From Candidatus Dormiibacter spiritus (GTDB lineage Bacteria; Chloroflexota; Dormibacteria; Dormibacterales; Dormibacteraceae), in assembly GCA_003244185.1 (NCBI GenBank), contig QHBT01000029.1, positions 62,001-126,000 on the forward strand: a stretch of 64,000 nt of DNA, read 5' to 3'. A model generated the notes under the pieces. That model was not told where the DNA came from, ran no database searches, and saw only the letters and a program-made list of their open reading frames with translations. A program made the translations under genes and the position numbers. Of this stretch, positions 33,531 to 42,359 are shown piece after piece. The stretch's first letter is position 1. Each line of letters starts with the position of its first letter.

Positions 33531-34031
33531 ATGGAGTTTGAAGTCATCGTCGAGGTGCCGAAGGGCAGCCGCAACAAGTACGAGGTCAACCATGAGACGG
33601 GTGTCATCCACCTGGATCGGGAGCTTTTCACGGCCACCCGCTATCCGGCCGAATACGGCTACATCGAGCACACGTGGGCGGAGGATGGCGATCCGCTCGA
33701 CGTGCTCGTGATGCTGCGCGAACCCACCTTCCCCGGCTGCCACATCCGCTGCCGCGCCATCGGCATCTTCGCCATGCATGACGAGAAGGGGCCCGATCAC
33801 AAGATCCTGGCGGTTCCGGTCTGGGATCAAAGACAGGGCTGGTTCGATCTGAGCGACGTGCCGCGGCCCTTTTTGAAGGAGATCGCTCACTTCTTCGACA
33901 TCTACAAGGACCTGGAGGAGGGCAAGGCGACGACTGTGGGCGACTGGACCAGCCGGGAGGGGGCCGAAGAGGAGATCCGGCGGGCTCAGGAGCGCTACAG
34001 CGCCCGCGCTCAGGGCGAGCCGGCGACCTAG
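33531..34031 (+). CDS. ppa: inorganic pyrophosphatase, family I
   Basis: Hydrolyses PPi made by biosynthetic reactions, cytosolic hexamer. 166 residues, normal for bacterial PPases. Active-site residues visible: VEVPKGSRNKYEV (Lys/Arg/Glu), YGYIEHTWAEDGDPLDVLVM with the DxDPxD signature, and DEKGPDHKILAVP. I chose the ATG at 33531, where the protein starts as the family does (MEFEVIVEVP); the longer frame is antisense to the SDR gene. Confidence 0.95.
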   Translation: MEFEVIVEVPKGSRNKYEVNHETGVIHLDRELFTATRYPAEYGYIEHTWAEDGDPLDVLVMLREPTFPGCHIRCRAIGIFAMHDEKGPDHKILAVPVWDQRQGWFDLSDVPRPFLKEIAHFFDIYKDLEEGKATTVGDWTSREGAEEEIRRAQERYSARAQGEPAT

Positions 34032-34162
34032 CGGGTGTCGCTCCAAGTCTCGACCCAGTCACGGATGTCCCGGGCGAGGGCTTGGACGCTGCGGTGCGCG
34101 GAGCGTTGGAGCTTCTTGGTGCTTAGGGCTGAGGACCAGCGCTGGACGACGCTCTTGCCTCT
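34028..34162 (-). mobile_element. IS630-type transposase remnant (C-terminal scrap)
   Basis: The minus strand reads VVQRWSSALSTKKLQRSAHR then SVQALARDIRDWVETWSDTR and a stop at 34028. This follows the end of IS630-family transposases (VERWFSELTTKRLRRGxHRSVKALxxxIRxWIxTWN). An in-frame stop lies at about 34157; the DDE residues are gone. No terminal repeats were found. The rest of the spacer to 34234 shows nothing. Confidence 0.7.
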
Positions 34163-34234
34163 TCAGAAACCAGCTCCAGACTACGAAATCCCGATTCCAG
34201 GAAAGTTCGTCGACGGATCGACCTGGCACCACAA

Positions 34235-35353
34235 CTAGGAGTCTGCCAGCCACGCCAGGAAGCTGCCCTCCGACCAGCAGCGGCCAATAGCCTCGACGCG
34301 CAGAGCCGACCGGCCGAACACCGCCAGGCCCATGATGCTGTGGCCAGAGGCGCGGCGATCGCCAAGTGTCGGTATCGTCGGCGCGACTCCAACCCCCTCC
34401 GCTGACACCCACGCCACCGCCCTGCCGGCCGCCGCTTCGTCGAGGCGGTGCAGGAAGCGCAGGCGGCTCTCGAACGGGAAGTGCGACAGCGCCCAGGTCG
34501 TGGTGACGACAGGCAGGGCGTCCGCGGGCACACGGGCGAAGGCGTCGGGCACCACCTCGACGGCGTCACCTTGCAGCAGCAGCGGAGGGGCCGCCGCCGC
34601 CAGCGCCATCTCCGCTTCGAGCCTCGCGACCCGCTCTGGCTGATCCGGCCACAGGCAGGCGCGCAACCATCGGGCGTCATCCGCATCGGTCACGTCGACC
34701 GGATCGAGGTCGACGCCGATCCGTGCGACGACCTCCGGCATCGCCCGCGTCGGGATGGGCCGGTCTCCTACGATCGAAGATGACAGCTGGACGGAGGATG
34801 ACGGGTCGCCCAGCGATTGTCCGTTGCTGTACGTGATGCCAACGCGATCGACATTGAGATTGAGTCCAGCCGAACAGCCCACGTCGATTAGCCCAACCGA
34901 ATTCGCGCCTACCCGGCGCGCCGCCTCGGCGATGGCCGGATACAGCACGGCGCAGCGCCCGGTCTCGTTGCTCCGTGTCTGCCGGCGCACGGCGATGGCC
35001 ACGACCGAGTCGGTCATTTGCAGCAGGGTGTCGATCGCCGCGCCGGCGGCACCGTCGCCGTCCGAAGCGGCATAGGCCGCGGCAAGCGCAGGGGCGCGTC
35101 CGGCGAGGGCGAGGTCGTGCAGCGCGGCGAGGATCACCGTGGGGTGCCGCTTGCGCGCCGGCGCCGCCTCGATGGCGCGCAGCGCCTCGTCGGACTTGCT
35201 CAGGGCGACGGCGACGCGCTCGTACAGCGGCGATGTTTCGGCGGCGTCGACCTCACCGAAGTGTCGGTACACCTGAGCGAGTGTGCGGGCCCCACCCACG
35301 GGTACGGCGCTTCCTGCGGTCGGCCCTGGCATCCTCACGACGACTCTAGCCAT
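34235..35353 (-). CDS. DUF2332 family protein
   Basis: 372 residues from the chosen ATG. Member of the uncharacterised DUF2332 family, common in actinobacteria: LAQVYRHFGEVDAAETSPLY near the N-terminus, GLIDVGCSAGLNLNVDRVGI in the middle (SAM-methyltransferase-like glycine loop), and VTTTWALSHFPFESRLRFL later. A methyltransferase-type fold is plausible but no activity is known. Start uncertain; an in-frame GTG 12 codons upstream is possible. Monocistronic. Confidence 0.82.
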   Translation of the reverse strand: MARVVVRMPGPTAGSAVPVGGARTLAQVYRHFGEVDAAETSPLYERVAVALSKSDEALRAIEAAPARKRHPTVILAALHDLALAGRAPALAAAYAASDGDGAAGAAIDTLLQMTDSVVAIAVRRQTRSNETGRCAVLYPAIAEAARRVGANSVGLIDVGCSAGLNLNVDRVGITYSNGQSLGDPSSSVQLSSSIVGDRPIPTRAMPEVVARIGVDLDPVDVTDADDARWLRACLWPDQPERVARLEAEMALAAAAPPLLLQGDAVEVVPDAFARVPADALPVVTTTWALSHFPFESRLRFLHRLDEAAAGRAVAWVSAEGVGVAPTIPTLGDRRASGHSIMGLAVFGRSALRVEAIGRCWSEGSFLAWLADS

Positions 35354-35478
35354 CGGAACGACAACCCCCGACCGTTTACCTTGGCACACCAGAGCGCGCC
35401 GAGGAGATACTCGACCGACTCTCCGGCTACTGCCGCTCCCTTAACAGATAGCGAGCGCTCCAACTTGACCGGACACCG

Positions 35479-36654
35479 CTAGCTGAGAGCTGTCTCCATC
35501 CGCTCCACCACCTGCGCCAAGATCTCGGCGGTGGTACCAATATTGACCCGCAGGTGCCCACGGCCGGCGCTGCCGTAGGGAGGGCCGCCGCCCAGGGCGA
35601 CGCGGCCGTGCTTCAGGAAGTGATCGACCGGCTCCTCGGGCAGGTTCAACTCGCGGCAGTCCAGCCAGGCTAGGTAGGTGGCGGCGGGCGGCGTGTAGCG
35701 GATCCGCGGGAAGCGTTCGCGCACCGCCTCGGCCAGGAAGTCCCCATTCTTCTGTACGGCACCGAGCACCTGGTCCAGCCAGTCCCCGGCCTCCTCGTAG
35801 GCTGCGCTGGCGGCCAGAATTCCGAAGAGCCCGGCGTGGACGCCGAAGCTGGGCGGCAGCTGGCCAATCAGCGCTCGTATCTCCGTCGACTGGCTGACGA
35901 TCTGCGCGCACTTCAGGCCCGGGAGGTTCCAGCCCTTCGAGGCAGCTACGAAGGCAATCCCGTGAGCGGCCGCCTTGGGACTCGCGGCCAGGTAAGGCGT
36001 GAACCTGTGGCCGGGCAGCACGAGCGGCGCGTGGATCTCGTCGGAGAAGACGAGCGCGCCGTACCGCTCAGCCAGCTCGGCCACCTGCTGCAGCTCCCGC
36101 GCCGAGTACACGATGCCTGTGGGGTTGTGGGGGCTGCAGAGAAGGAGGGCGCGGGCTCCCCCTCGAAAAGCCGCTTCCAGGCCGTTCAGGTCCAGGTGAT
36201 AGCCTGCCTCGTCCAAGAGAAGGGGTGACTCGACCACCCGGCAGCCTGCCTCCGCCACCTGGCGGAAGAAGGGCGGGTAGACCGGGGGGTTGATCACCAC
36301 CCCATCGCCCGGCTTCAGCGCGAGGCGGAGCAGCTCGGTGATGCCTGACATCACATCCGGGGCGAGCGTCACGTCGGTTGGTTCGACCCTCCAGCCAAAG
36401 CGCCTCAGCGCGAAGCGGCTGTAGGCCTCTCCCAGCTCCGGCTGCGGACAGGCGTAGCCGGTGTCGCCGAGCTCGGCGGCGGCCGTGAGCGCGCGAACGA
36501 TCGCAGGGGCCGGCCGGAAGTCCATCTCGGCCACGAACGCGGGCAGCACATCCTCCGGATAGGCCCGCCACTTGTAGCTGTGACGCTGCCGCAGCTCGGC
36601 CAGGGAGATGTCGTCGAAACGCCGCTCGATGGCCTGGGCTGTCGAGACCTGCAT
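35479..36654 (-). CDS. PatB/MalY-type PLP-dependent C-S lyase (cystathionine beta-lyase-like)
   Basis: 391-residue fold-type I PLP enzyme: AFVAEMDFRPAPAIVRAL, GDTGYACPQPELGEAYSRF, DVMSGITELLRLALKPGDGV, CSPHNPTGIVYS, FSDEIHAPLVLPGHRFTPY and the PLP lysine in AASKGWNLPGLKCA. This matches the MalY/PatB group, which splits cystathionine or other cysteine conjugates and can act as an aminotransferase. I chose the ATG at 36654; the longer frame adds a non-homologous arginine-rich stretch. Upstream lies a decayed gene. Confidence 0.9.
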   Translation of the reverse strand: MQVSTAQAIERRFDDISLAELRQRHSYKWRAYPEDVLPAFVAEMDFRPAPAIVRALTAAAELGDTGYACPQPELGEAYSRFALRRFGWRVEPTDVTLAPDVMSGITELLRLALKPGDGVVINPPVYPPFFRQVAEAGCRVVESPLLLDEAGYHLDLNGLEAAFRGGARALLLCSPHNPTGIVYSARELQQVAELAERYGALVFSDEIHAPLVLPGHRFTPYLAASPKAAAHGIAFVAASKGWNLPGLKCAQIVSQSTEIRALIGQLPPSFGVHAGLFGILAASAAYEEAGDWLDQVLGAVQKNGDFLAEAVRERFPRIRYTPPAATYLAWLDCRELNLPEEPVDHFLKHGRVALGGGPPYGSAGRGHLRVNIGTTAEILAQVVERMETALS

Positions 36655-36789
36655 ACAGGCCTCGATGGTAAGCCGTCCACGTCGCGGGCTGTGCCGCCCT
36701 CTCGGCTGAGCCGGCACCGGGGCTGCCCGCGGGCGAGGTTTGGGCTGGTTGGGACAAGGCTCTCCGACACCCTCCACCGGGGAGTGTCG

Positions 36790-37350
36790 TCTGCTTCGAT
36801 TTCGGAGGGGTGACGACGACCCCGCTGGCAGGCCTCTCCGGCCTGCTCAGCACCAACCTAGGTGCCGCCGGCAACCGGTTCCGAAACCCCGTTCAGCTCA
36901 CCTCTCCCAACGGGCACCTGCAGTCGTTGTTCCCCTTCTGGTCGGACGGGTAACAGCACCACCTACTCCTATGACCGGACGGCGCAGGCCGCCTGCGCCG
37001 CCTTCGTAAAGGGGGGCGTTACCCGGCCATACGGCTATGCGGTCAGGGCCAGTGGCTGCGTCTACGCACTGGGCGACGCGGGCTTACTCTTCAGCCTGGA
37101 CCCGTTGACCGGCACCTCACCCTGCCTGCCCACCAACTCGACGGCGACACTTACGCCCTCGGCCTTCTATTTGCGGCGCCAACCCGGTCACGCCACTAGC
37201 TACGGCAGTCATTCCTTGCAGCAGTCTGGGCGGTCCGCTCGGCGGTCAGCTCCTCACTTCCCGGGTTGCTCGCGGGGGGCTTGGCGCTGCTCGGCCTGGC
37301 CGGCCTATCGTTCTTCTCCATTCGGGCGCCGGCGCCAGCACTTCTGACCG
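36790..37350 (+). pseudogene. degenerate secreted-protein gene in several frames
   Basis: Three protein-like pieces follow each other in different frames: GGVTTTPLAGLSGLLSTNLG and on to a stop at about 36952; then TTYSYDRTAQAACAAFVKGG with three cysteines; then, from about 37205, a C-terminal ARGGLALLGLAGLSFFSIR hydrophobic helix followed by arginine-containing residues. The order (Gly/Ser/Thr-rich body, cysteines, C-terminal membrane anchor) suggests a broken surface or secreted protein. No family recognised; it could also be noncoding. Confidence 0.4.
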
Positions 37351-37413
37351 CGCGCAGGTTCAGCCAAGTCGTCGAGGGCCGGCACGGCGCCGGCCCTGTC
37401 CTATGCTCTCGCC

Positions 37414-37638
37414 ATGGGTGAACTGAGCGACAAGAAGAAGCAAAGGCTGCCGGACAGCGATTTTGCCTTCCCCAAGGAGCGGAAGGAGCCGCTCACAGAC
37501 GCTGGCCATGTGCGCAATGCGTCGGCGCGGTTCAACCAGGTGAAGGGCGTCAGCGAAAGTGAGCGCAAGCAGGCCAAGCAGCGGATCGAGAAGGCCGCCA
37601 AGAAGCACGGAGTGAAGCTCAGCAAAGAACCCGACTGA
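37414..37638 (+). CDS. small lysine-rich protein (DUF6582-like)
   Basis: 74 residues, highly charged, no cysteines. The pattern LPDSDFAFPKERKEPLTDAG then HVRNASARFNQVKGVSESER is one I have seen in many actinobacterial small proteins, usually as LPDSAFAFPxxRxxPLxDAxHVRNA, also as a domain in phage-related proteins. Function unknown; a nucleic-acid-associated or stress role is only a guess. ATG start after the decayed gene. Confidence 0.75.
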   Translation: MGELSDKKKQRLPDSDFAFPKERKEPLTDAGHVRNASARFNQVKGVSESERKQAKQRIEKAAKKHGVKLSKEPD

Positions 37639-37649
37639 GCTGTCCGGGC

Positions 37650-38171
37650 TCAGAGCCGTTTCACGTAGCGCAGCTCGACCAGATCGCGCCCGCCGAGGCT
37701 GATTGCCTTGGTGGCGCCATCAGTTTCGAAGCTACGCCTTTCATAGAAGCCGAGGGCACGTAGCTTGTCGCGCAGCACCCAGAGGCCGACCCGCTCAGCC
37801 TGGCCGGTCAGACCGCTCAGTCCTGCGGTCAAGAGTGCGCTGCCGGCACCTGAGCGCCAAGCCTGGGGCAGCACGTAGATGGCGTAGAGCTCATAGTGAT
37901 CGCGTTCGGCGACGTCGCGCGATGGGCCCAAGGAGGCGAAGCCGATCAGCCCCGCCGTTGAGTGGGCTGTGAGCGCCATGCTGCCGGCGGGTGGCTGGCG
38001 AAGCCACTCCCCCCACTGCTCTGCTCGCCTCCGCCAGTCGAGCGCGTCCAGATACCCGGCTGGCAGCAAGCCGGCGTAGGCGCTCTGCCAGGAAGCGACG
38101 TGAACCCGCGCGATGGCCTCCTCGTCGCCCGGCTGAGCGTGCCGGATCTCAAAGTGAGGCACACCAGACAT
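37650..38171 (-). CDS. GNAT-family N-acetyltransferase
   Basis: 173 residues with the GNAT core: IRHAQPGDEEAIARVHVASW, GLIGFASLGPS, ELYAIYVLPQAWRSGAGSAL (acetyl-CoA loop, Q/R-x-x-G-x-G/A form) and LWVLRDKLRALGFYERRSFE. Target unknown. Lies just downstream of treZ in the same direction, 52 bp apart, so it may be on the same message. Confidence 0.87.
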   Translation of the reverse strand: MSGVPHFEIRHAQPGDEEAIARVHVASWQSAYAGLLPAGYLDALDWRRRAEQWGEWLRQPPAGSMALTAHSTAGLIGFASLGPSRDVAERDHYELYAIYVLPQAWRSGAGSALLTAGLSGLTGQAERVGLWVLRDKLRALGFYERRSFETDGATKAISLGGRDLVELRYVKRL

Positions 38172-38223
38172 CGTGGCTCAAGCCATGCCGTCCGGCTGAG
38201 GCGGCAACCACTGCGATCGCGGC

Positions 38224-39744
38224 TCAGCCCAGCGGACAGGTCCAGCTACGCTCGCCGCGGCTGAAAATGATCGCCGCCGGCTGGTCGGTCCAGCGAACCT
38301 GATACGGCTGACCGCGCAGTGAGCGGCGTTGGGCCAGCAGCGAGCTGTAGTGGGCCAGCATGGCCTGGTGTGGCTGTGCCTCCAGCTCAGACCAGTTGAG
38401 CTTGGAGCGCCGATAAGTCGCTGGATCCTGGGGGTCGGACACTTCATCCCGACGCCAGCCGAAACCTGCGAACTCACTGATGCGTCCTTCCGTTGCGAGC
38501 CGAGCGATCCTCGGATCGTGGTGATCGCTGAAGTACTGGAACGGGGTGGACGCCGCCCACTCCTCACCCATGAAGAGCATCGGCACGAAGGGGGAGAGCA
38601 GTGTCAGGGTGGCCGCCGAACGGCACTGCTGCGGCGAAGCCAGGTGACAGAGGCGCTCACCCAGGGCTCGATTGCCGATCTGGTCGTGGGTCTGCGAATA
38701 GGTCAGGACCCGCTCGTAAGGCACGCCCAGCTCTCGCGGGGCAAGCAGAAAGCCCGCCACCTCACTCGTGCTGCCGGTGTAAGGCGCGTAGTAACCCTGG
38801 CGCTCGCCGGTGAAATGGACGTGCAGGGAGTGATGGACGTCGTCTTCCCACTGAGCGTCCAGCCCCAGCGCCAGCAGCGGCGGGTCGATGAAGGGCTGCT
38901 CGCCGATGAGGAAGAGTGGCTTTCCGAGCTGCCGCCCCAGCGGGCGTACGCCATCCGCCAGCTCGGTCAGAATATGGCGCTGGGAAGAGTCGAGGATGGC
39001 GTCCACCGCGTCCAGACGCAGTCCGTCGACGTGGTACTCCTGCAGCCACATCAGCGCGTTGTCGATGAAGAAGTCGCGCACCGGCCGAGAGGACCTCCCG
39101 TCAAAGTCGACAGCGTCGCCCCACGGGGTTTTCCGCCGGGCTGTGAAGTAGGGCCCGTACCTCGGGAGGTAGTTGCCCTCGGGACCGAGGTGGTTGTAGA
39201 CAACGTCCAGCACCACTGCCAGCCCCTGCTGATGGCAGGCGTCGACGAGCCGACGCAGACCCTCCGGACCACCATAGGCGTGATGCGGGGCGTACAGGTC
39301 CACGCCGTCGTAGCCCCAGCCTCGCTCACCCGCGAACTCGGCCACCGGCATCAGCTCCAGGCAGTTCACGCCCAGGGCGAGCAGGTGGGGCAGCTTCTCG
39401 ATGACCGCCTCGAAAGTGCCAGCTTCGCTGAAGGTGCCGGTGTGCAGCTCATAGATCACCGCTTCGCTGAGAGGTAGGCCGCGCCATTCGGAGTCAGACC
39501 AATCGAAGGCCGACGGAACGTCCACCCGGGACAGGCCGTGGACACCGTCTGGCTGCCAGCGCGAGCGGGGGTCGGGCAGGGGCTCGGCCCCGTCCAGCAC
39601 GAAACCATAGTCCTGACCTGGCCGAGCAACGACTGTCGAGTTCCACCAGCCTTCGGAGTTCCGGTCCAGCGGCAGCCGCTGCCCTTGCAACCAGAGCTCG
39701 ACCCGCTCAGGGCTGGGCGCCCAGACTTGAAAGGTAGCGCTCAG
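38224..39744 (-). CDS. treZ: malto-oligosyltrehalose trehalohydrolase
   Basis: Releases trehalose from maltooligosyl trehalose; GH13_10, 506 residues. Catalytic residues visible: Asp in DGLRLDAVDAI, Glu in FLIGEQPF and Asp in SQTHDQIG; N-terminal carbohydrate-binding fold FQVWAPSPERVELWL and DYGFVLDGAEPLPDPRSRWQ. The family N-terminus (xxFxVWAP) is only encoded if translation starts at the CTG at 39744, which overlaps the treY stop as CTGA and has GGAG nine bases upstream; the first standard codon (TTG, 39690) would cut off that strand. Third gene of treX-treY-treZ. Confidence 0.93.
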   Translation of the reverse strand: MSATFQVWAPSPERVELWLQGQRLPLDRNSEGWWNSTVVARPGQDYGFVLDGAEPLPDPRSRWQPDGVHGLSRVDVPSAFDWSDSEWRGLPLSEAVIYELHTGTFSEAGTFEAVIEKLPHLLALGVNCLELMPVAEFAGERGWGYDGVDLYAPHHAYGGPEGLRRLVDACHQQGLAVVLDVVYNHLGPEGNYLPRYGPYFTARRKTPWGDAVDFDGRSSRPVRDFFIDNALMWLQEYHVDGLRLDAVDAILDSSQRHILTELADGVRPLGRQLGKPLFLIGEQPFIDPPLLALGLDAQWEDDVHHSLHVHFTGERQGYYAPYTGSTSEVAGFLLAPRELGVPYERVLTYSQTHDQIGNRALGERLCHLASPQQCRSAATLTLLSPFVPMLFMGEEWAASTPFQYFSDHHDPRIARLATEGRISEFAGFGWRRDEVSDPQDPATYRRSKLNWSELEAQPHQAMLAHYSSLLAQRRSLRGQPYQVRWTDQPAAIIFSRGERSWTCPLG

Positions 39745-42359
39745 CCGATACGCTCCAGTAGGGCGACCGGAAACCTGCCAAGCAGCTCAGCCAGCGCCAC
39801 CGGGCCACCGCCGTGCTCCGCCGCGCTGAACAGGTTCCGCCAGCGACCCTCGGGCAGATCGGCCGCAGTGGCCGCCCCCCATTCGCCGGCCAGGCCGCAG
39901 ACAAGCCTGGGCACCACTGTGACCGCACCCTCGCCGCGCTTGAAGGCAATCACGTGATCCGCCTGGGGACCCGCCACCGTCACCGGCTCGTACCCTGCTG
40001 TGAAGATCTCCGGCCGCCGCTCGCGCAGGCGAAGCGCTCGCGTCACCACCAGCAGCTTGGGCAGCCCTGAATCCTGGCCTTCGGACCAGACGCCGGCCGC
40101 GCCATCGCCCATCGCATCCAGTTCGGCCAAGAGCCGAGCCCGCCTGGTGAAGTCGACTGGGCGCCGGTTGTCAGGGTCGACCAGGCTCAGGTCCCAGAGC
40201 TCGCAGCCCTGATAGCAGTCGGGCACTCCCGGCGCTGTCAGGCAGAGCAGCTTCTGAGCCAGTGAGTTGACCCGGCCGGGCGCGATCAGTGGCTGGACGA
40301 AGCCCGTCAAGTCGGTCACGAACTTCTGGTCAGCCAGGATGCCTCTAACGAAGCGCTCCAGCGCGGCCTCGTAGGCGTGGTTGTTCTGGATCCAGGAGGT
40401 CTCGGCCTTGGCCTCGCGGGCTGCCTTGATCATGTACTCCACGGCTCGGTCAGGGCCCAGCGGCCAAGCGCCGACCAGCGTCTGGTAGAGCAGGTACTCG
40501 GCCGACCTGTCCGGGCCGTCCGGGCTGCGCTGCCGCTCGTTGAGCTCCGACCAGCGCGCCGCGGCAGCGGACCAGGGCAGCGGCAGCTCCGAGAGCAGTG
40601 CCAGCCGGGCCCTGACGTCCTCCGACCGCTTGGTGTCGTGAGTGCTGGTGGAAAGCATGGCCGCCGGCCAGCGCTCAGCGCGGTGGACGCACGCAGCGTG
40701 GAAGGCGGCCGGCGACACGCCGAACCGGCCGGGATCGCCACCCACCTCGTTGAGGCCGATCAGCCGGTTGTAGACATAGAAGCTCGTGTCCTCCACGCCC
40801 TTGGCGGTGACTGGGCTGGAGGTCTGCTGAAAGCGCGCGATCAGCTCGACCGCGTCCTCGCTCAAGGGTTCTTCTTTGAGGATGAGCCGGCCCAAGAATC
40901 CCAGCAGCTCAGGCGCCAGCTCTGGCCTTCGCCGTCGGACCGCCCCCACGGCCGCTTCGATGACTGCGCGGTCAGCCGGGGAAGGCGGCTCCGCGGTCCC
41001 GGGCCGCACATAGGTGCGGTACACCGGAAGGCAGGCGATCAGCTCGGTAAGGCATGCCCTCAGCTCGTGGCTGGTGTAGTCGCGGTATCTGCGATCGGTC
41101 TCGCGAACCCGCTCGAAGTGAACCAGCAGCCGGTTCAGATCCGAACCCAGCAGCTGCTCCAGCACCTGCCGCTTCCGGTTGTAGACCACCTCCGCATACG
41201 GTTCACTGAGGCCAGTGAACTCCTGAAAAGCATCGCTCAGCCCCGTCTCGCCGTGGGGGTCGATGAAGAGGCCCAGGGCGAGGTTCAGGAAGTCATAGCC
41301 TGTCGTGCCGGCCACCGGCCAGTCCTCGGGCAGCTGCTCTGAGGTGCCCAGGATCTTCTCGGCCACCACCCAGGCCGAAGGTGCCTGAGCGGAAAGCTTC
41401 TGGAAGTAGCCCTTCGGATCCCGCAGGCCGTCAGGGTGGTCGATGCGGAGGCCATCGAGGACGCCTGCGTTGATCCAATCGATGACCAACCTGTGGGTCT
41501 GCTCGAACACCTCAGGATCCTCGACGCGCATGGCCGCCAGCTCTGACACATCGAAGAAGCGACGGTAGGACAGCTCGTGGGCGGCCACCTGCCAGCGCGC
41601 CAACCGGTAGTGCTGCCGACACAGCAGGGCGTCGACAGCCTCCGCATCGGCGTTTACCTGGACGAGGCGCTGGTCGACGAGCAGCGCCAGATCCGGCTGC
41701 TCAAGCTGTCGCAGCAGGGCGGTGGCGAGACGATGACGGTGGCGGGCGCCGTCCTGGTCGCCTGGCGTCACCTCGGGCAGGGCGGCCAGCTCAGCGCCCA
41801 GGCCGGTCAGGGGCTCGGGCAGCACCAGCGCATAGGTCTGCGGATCGAGCGGGAACTCCTGCTCCAAGTAGGCGACGTTGAGGCGCCATCCGCGGCGAAC
41901 CAGCTGCAGCTGGCCGGATTCCAGCGCTCGGGCATAGTGGTCGCCCAGCACTGGCAGCAGGATCAGACCGCGCAGCTTGCGCTCGGGCGGATCCCAGAAC
42001 ACGTCGAAGTAGGAGGCATAGCGGCTGGAGTGGCCGTTCTCCAGCACGTCCCACCACCAGCGGTTGCGCCGATCGTTGATGGCCATGTGGTTGGGCACGT
42101 GGTCCAGCACCTGGCCCAAGCCCTGCTCCTTGAGCGCCGAGCAGAACCGGGCGTGAGCTGCCTCGCCGCCCAGGTCCTCATTCAAACTCCGGTGGTCGAC
42201 CACGTCGTAGCCGTGGCGGCTGCCCGGCCGCGCCTGTAGGTAGGGCGAGCAGTAGAGGTGGCTCACGCCCAGCCGCGCCAGGTAGGGCACGATCTCGGCG
42301 GCAGCGTCGAAGCCGAAGTCGGGCGTGAGCTGGACGCGATAGGTCGAGCGGGGCGTCAG
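39741..42359 (-). CDS. treY: malto-oligosyltrehalose synthase
   Basis: Converts the reducing-end alpha-1,4 bond of maltodextrin to the alpha,alpha-1,1 bond; GH13_26, 872 residues. Visible: HLYCSPYLQARPGSRHGYDV, GLRIDHPDGL (nucleophile), WVVAEKILGTSEQLP (acid/base), TAKGVEDTSFYVYNRLIGLN and STHDTKRSEDVRARLA. The conserved opening STYRVQLTPDFGF appears only if translation begins at the CTG at 42359 (LTPRSTYRVQ), overlapping the treX stop as CTGA; the next standard codon, GTG at 42290, lies after it. Operon with treX and treZ; product passes to TreZ. Confidence 0.93.
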   Translation of the reverse strand: MTPRSTYRVQLTPDFGFDAAAEIVPYLARLGVSHLYCSPYLQARPGSRHGYDVVDHRSLNEDLGGEAAHARFCSALKEQGLGQVLDHVPNHMAINDRRNRWWWDVLENGHSSRYASYFDVFWDPPERKLRGLILLPVLGDHYARALESGQLQLVRRGWRLNVAYLEQEFPLDPQTYALVLPEPLTGLGAELAALPEVTPGDQDGARHRHRLATALLRQLEQPDLALLVDQRLVQVNADAEAVDALLCRQHYRLARWQVAAHELSYRRFFDVSELAAMRVEDPEVFEQTHRLVIDWINAGVLDGLRIDHPDGLRDPKGYFQKLSAQAPSAWVVAEKILGTSEQLPEDWPVAGTTGYDFLNLALGLFIDPHGETGLSDAFQEFTGLSEPYAEVVYNRKRQVLEQLLGSDLNRLLVHFERVRETDRRYRDYTSHELRACLTELIACLPVYRTYVRPGTAEPPSPADRAVIEAAVGAVRRRRPELAPELLGFLGRLILKEEPLSEDAVELIARFQQTSSPVTAKGVEDTSFYVYNRLIGLNEVGGDPGRFGVSPAAFHAACVHRAERWPAAMLSTSTHDTKRSEDVRARLALLSELPLPWSAAAARWSELNERQRSPDGPDRSAEYLLYQTLVGAWPLGPDRAVEYMIKAAREAKAETSWIQNNHAYEAALERFVRGILADQKFVTDLTGFVQPLIAPGRVNSLAQKLLCLTAPGVPDCYQGCELWDLSLVDPDNRRPVDFTRRARLLAELDAMGDGAAGVWSEGQDSGLPKLLVVTRALRLRERRPEIFTAGYEPVTVAGPQADHVIAFKRGEGAVTVVPRLVCGLAGEWGAATAADLPEGRWRNLFSAAEHGGGPVALAELLGRFPVALLERIG

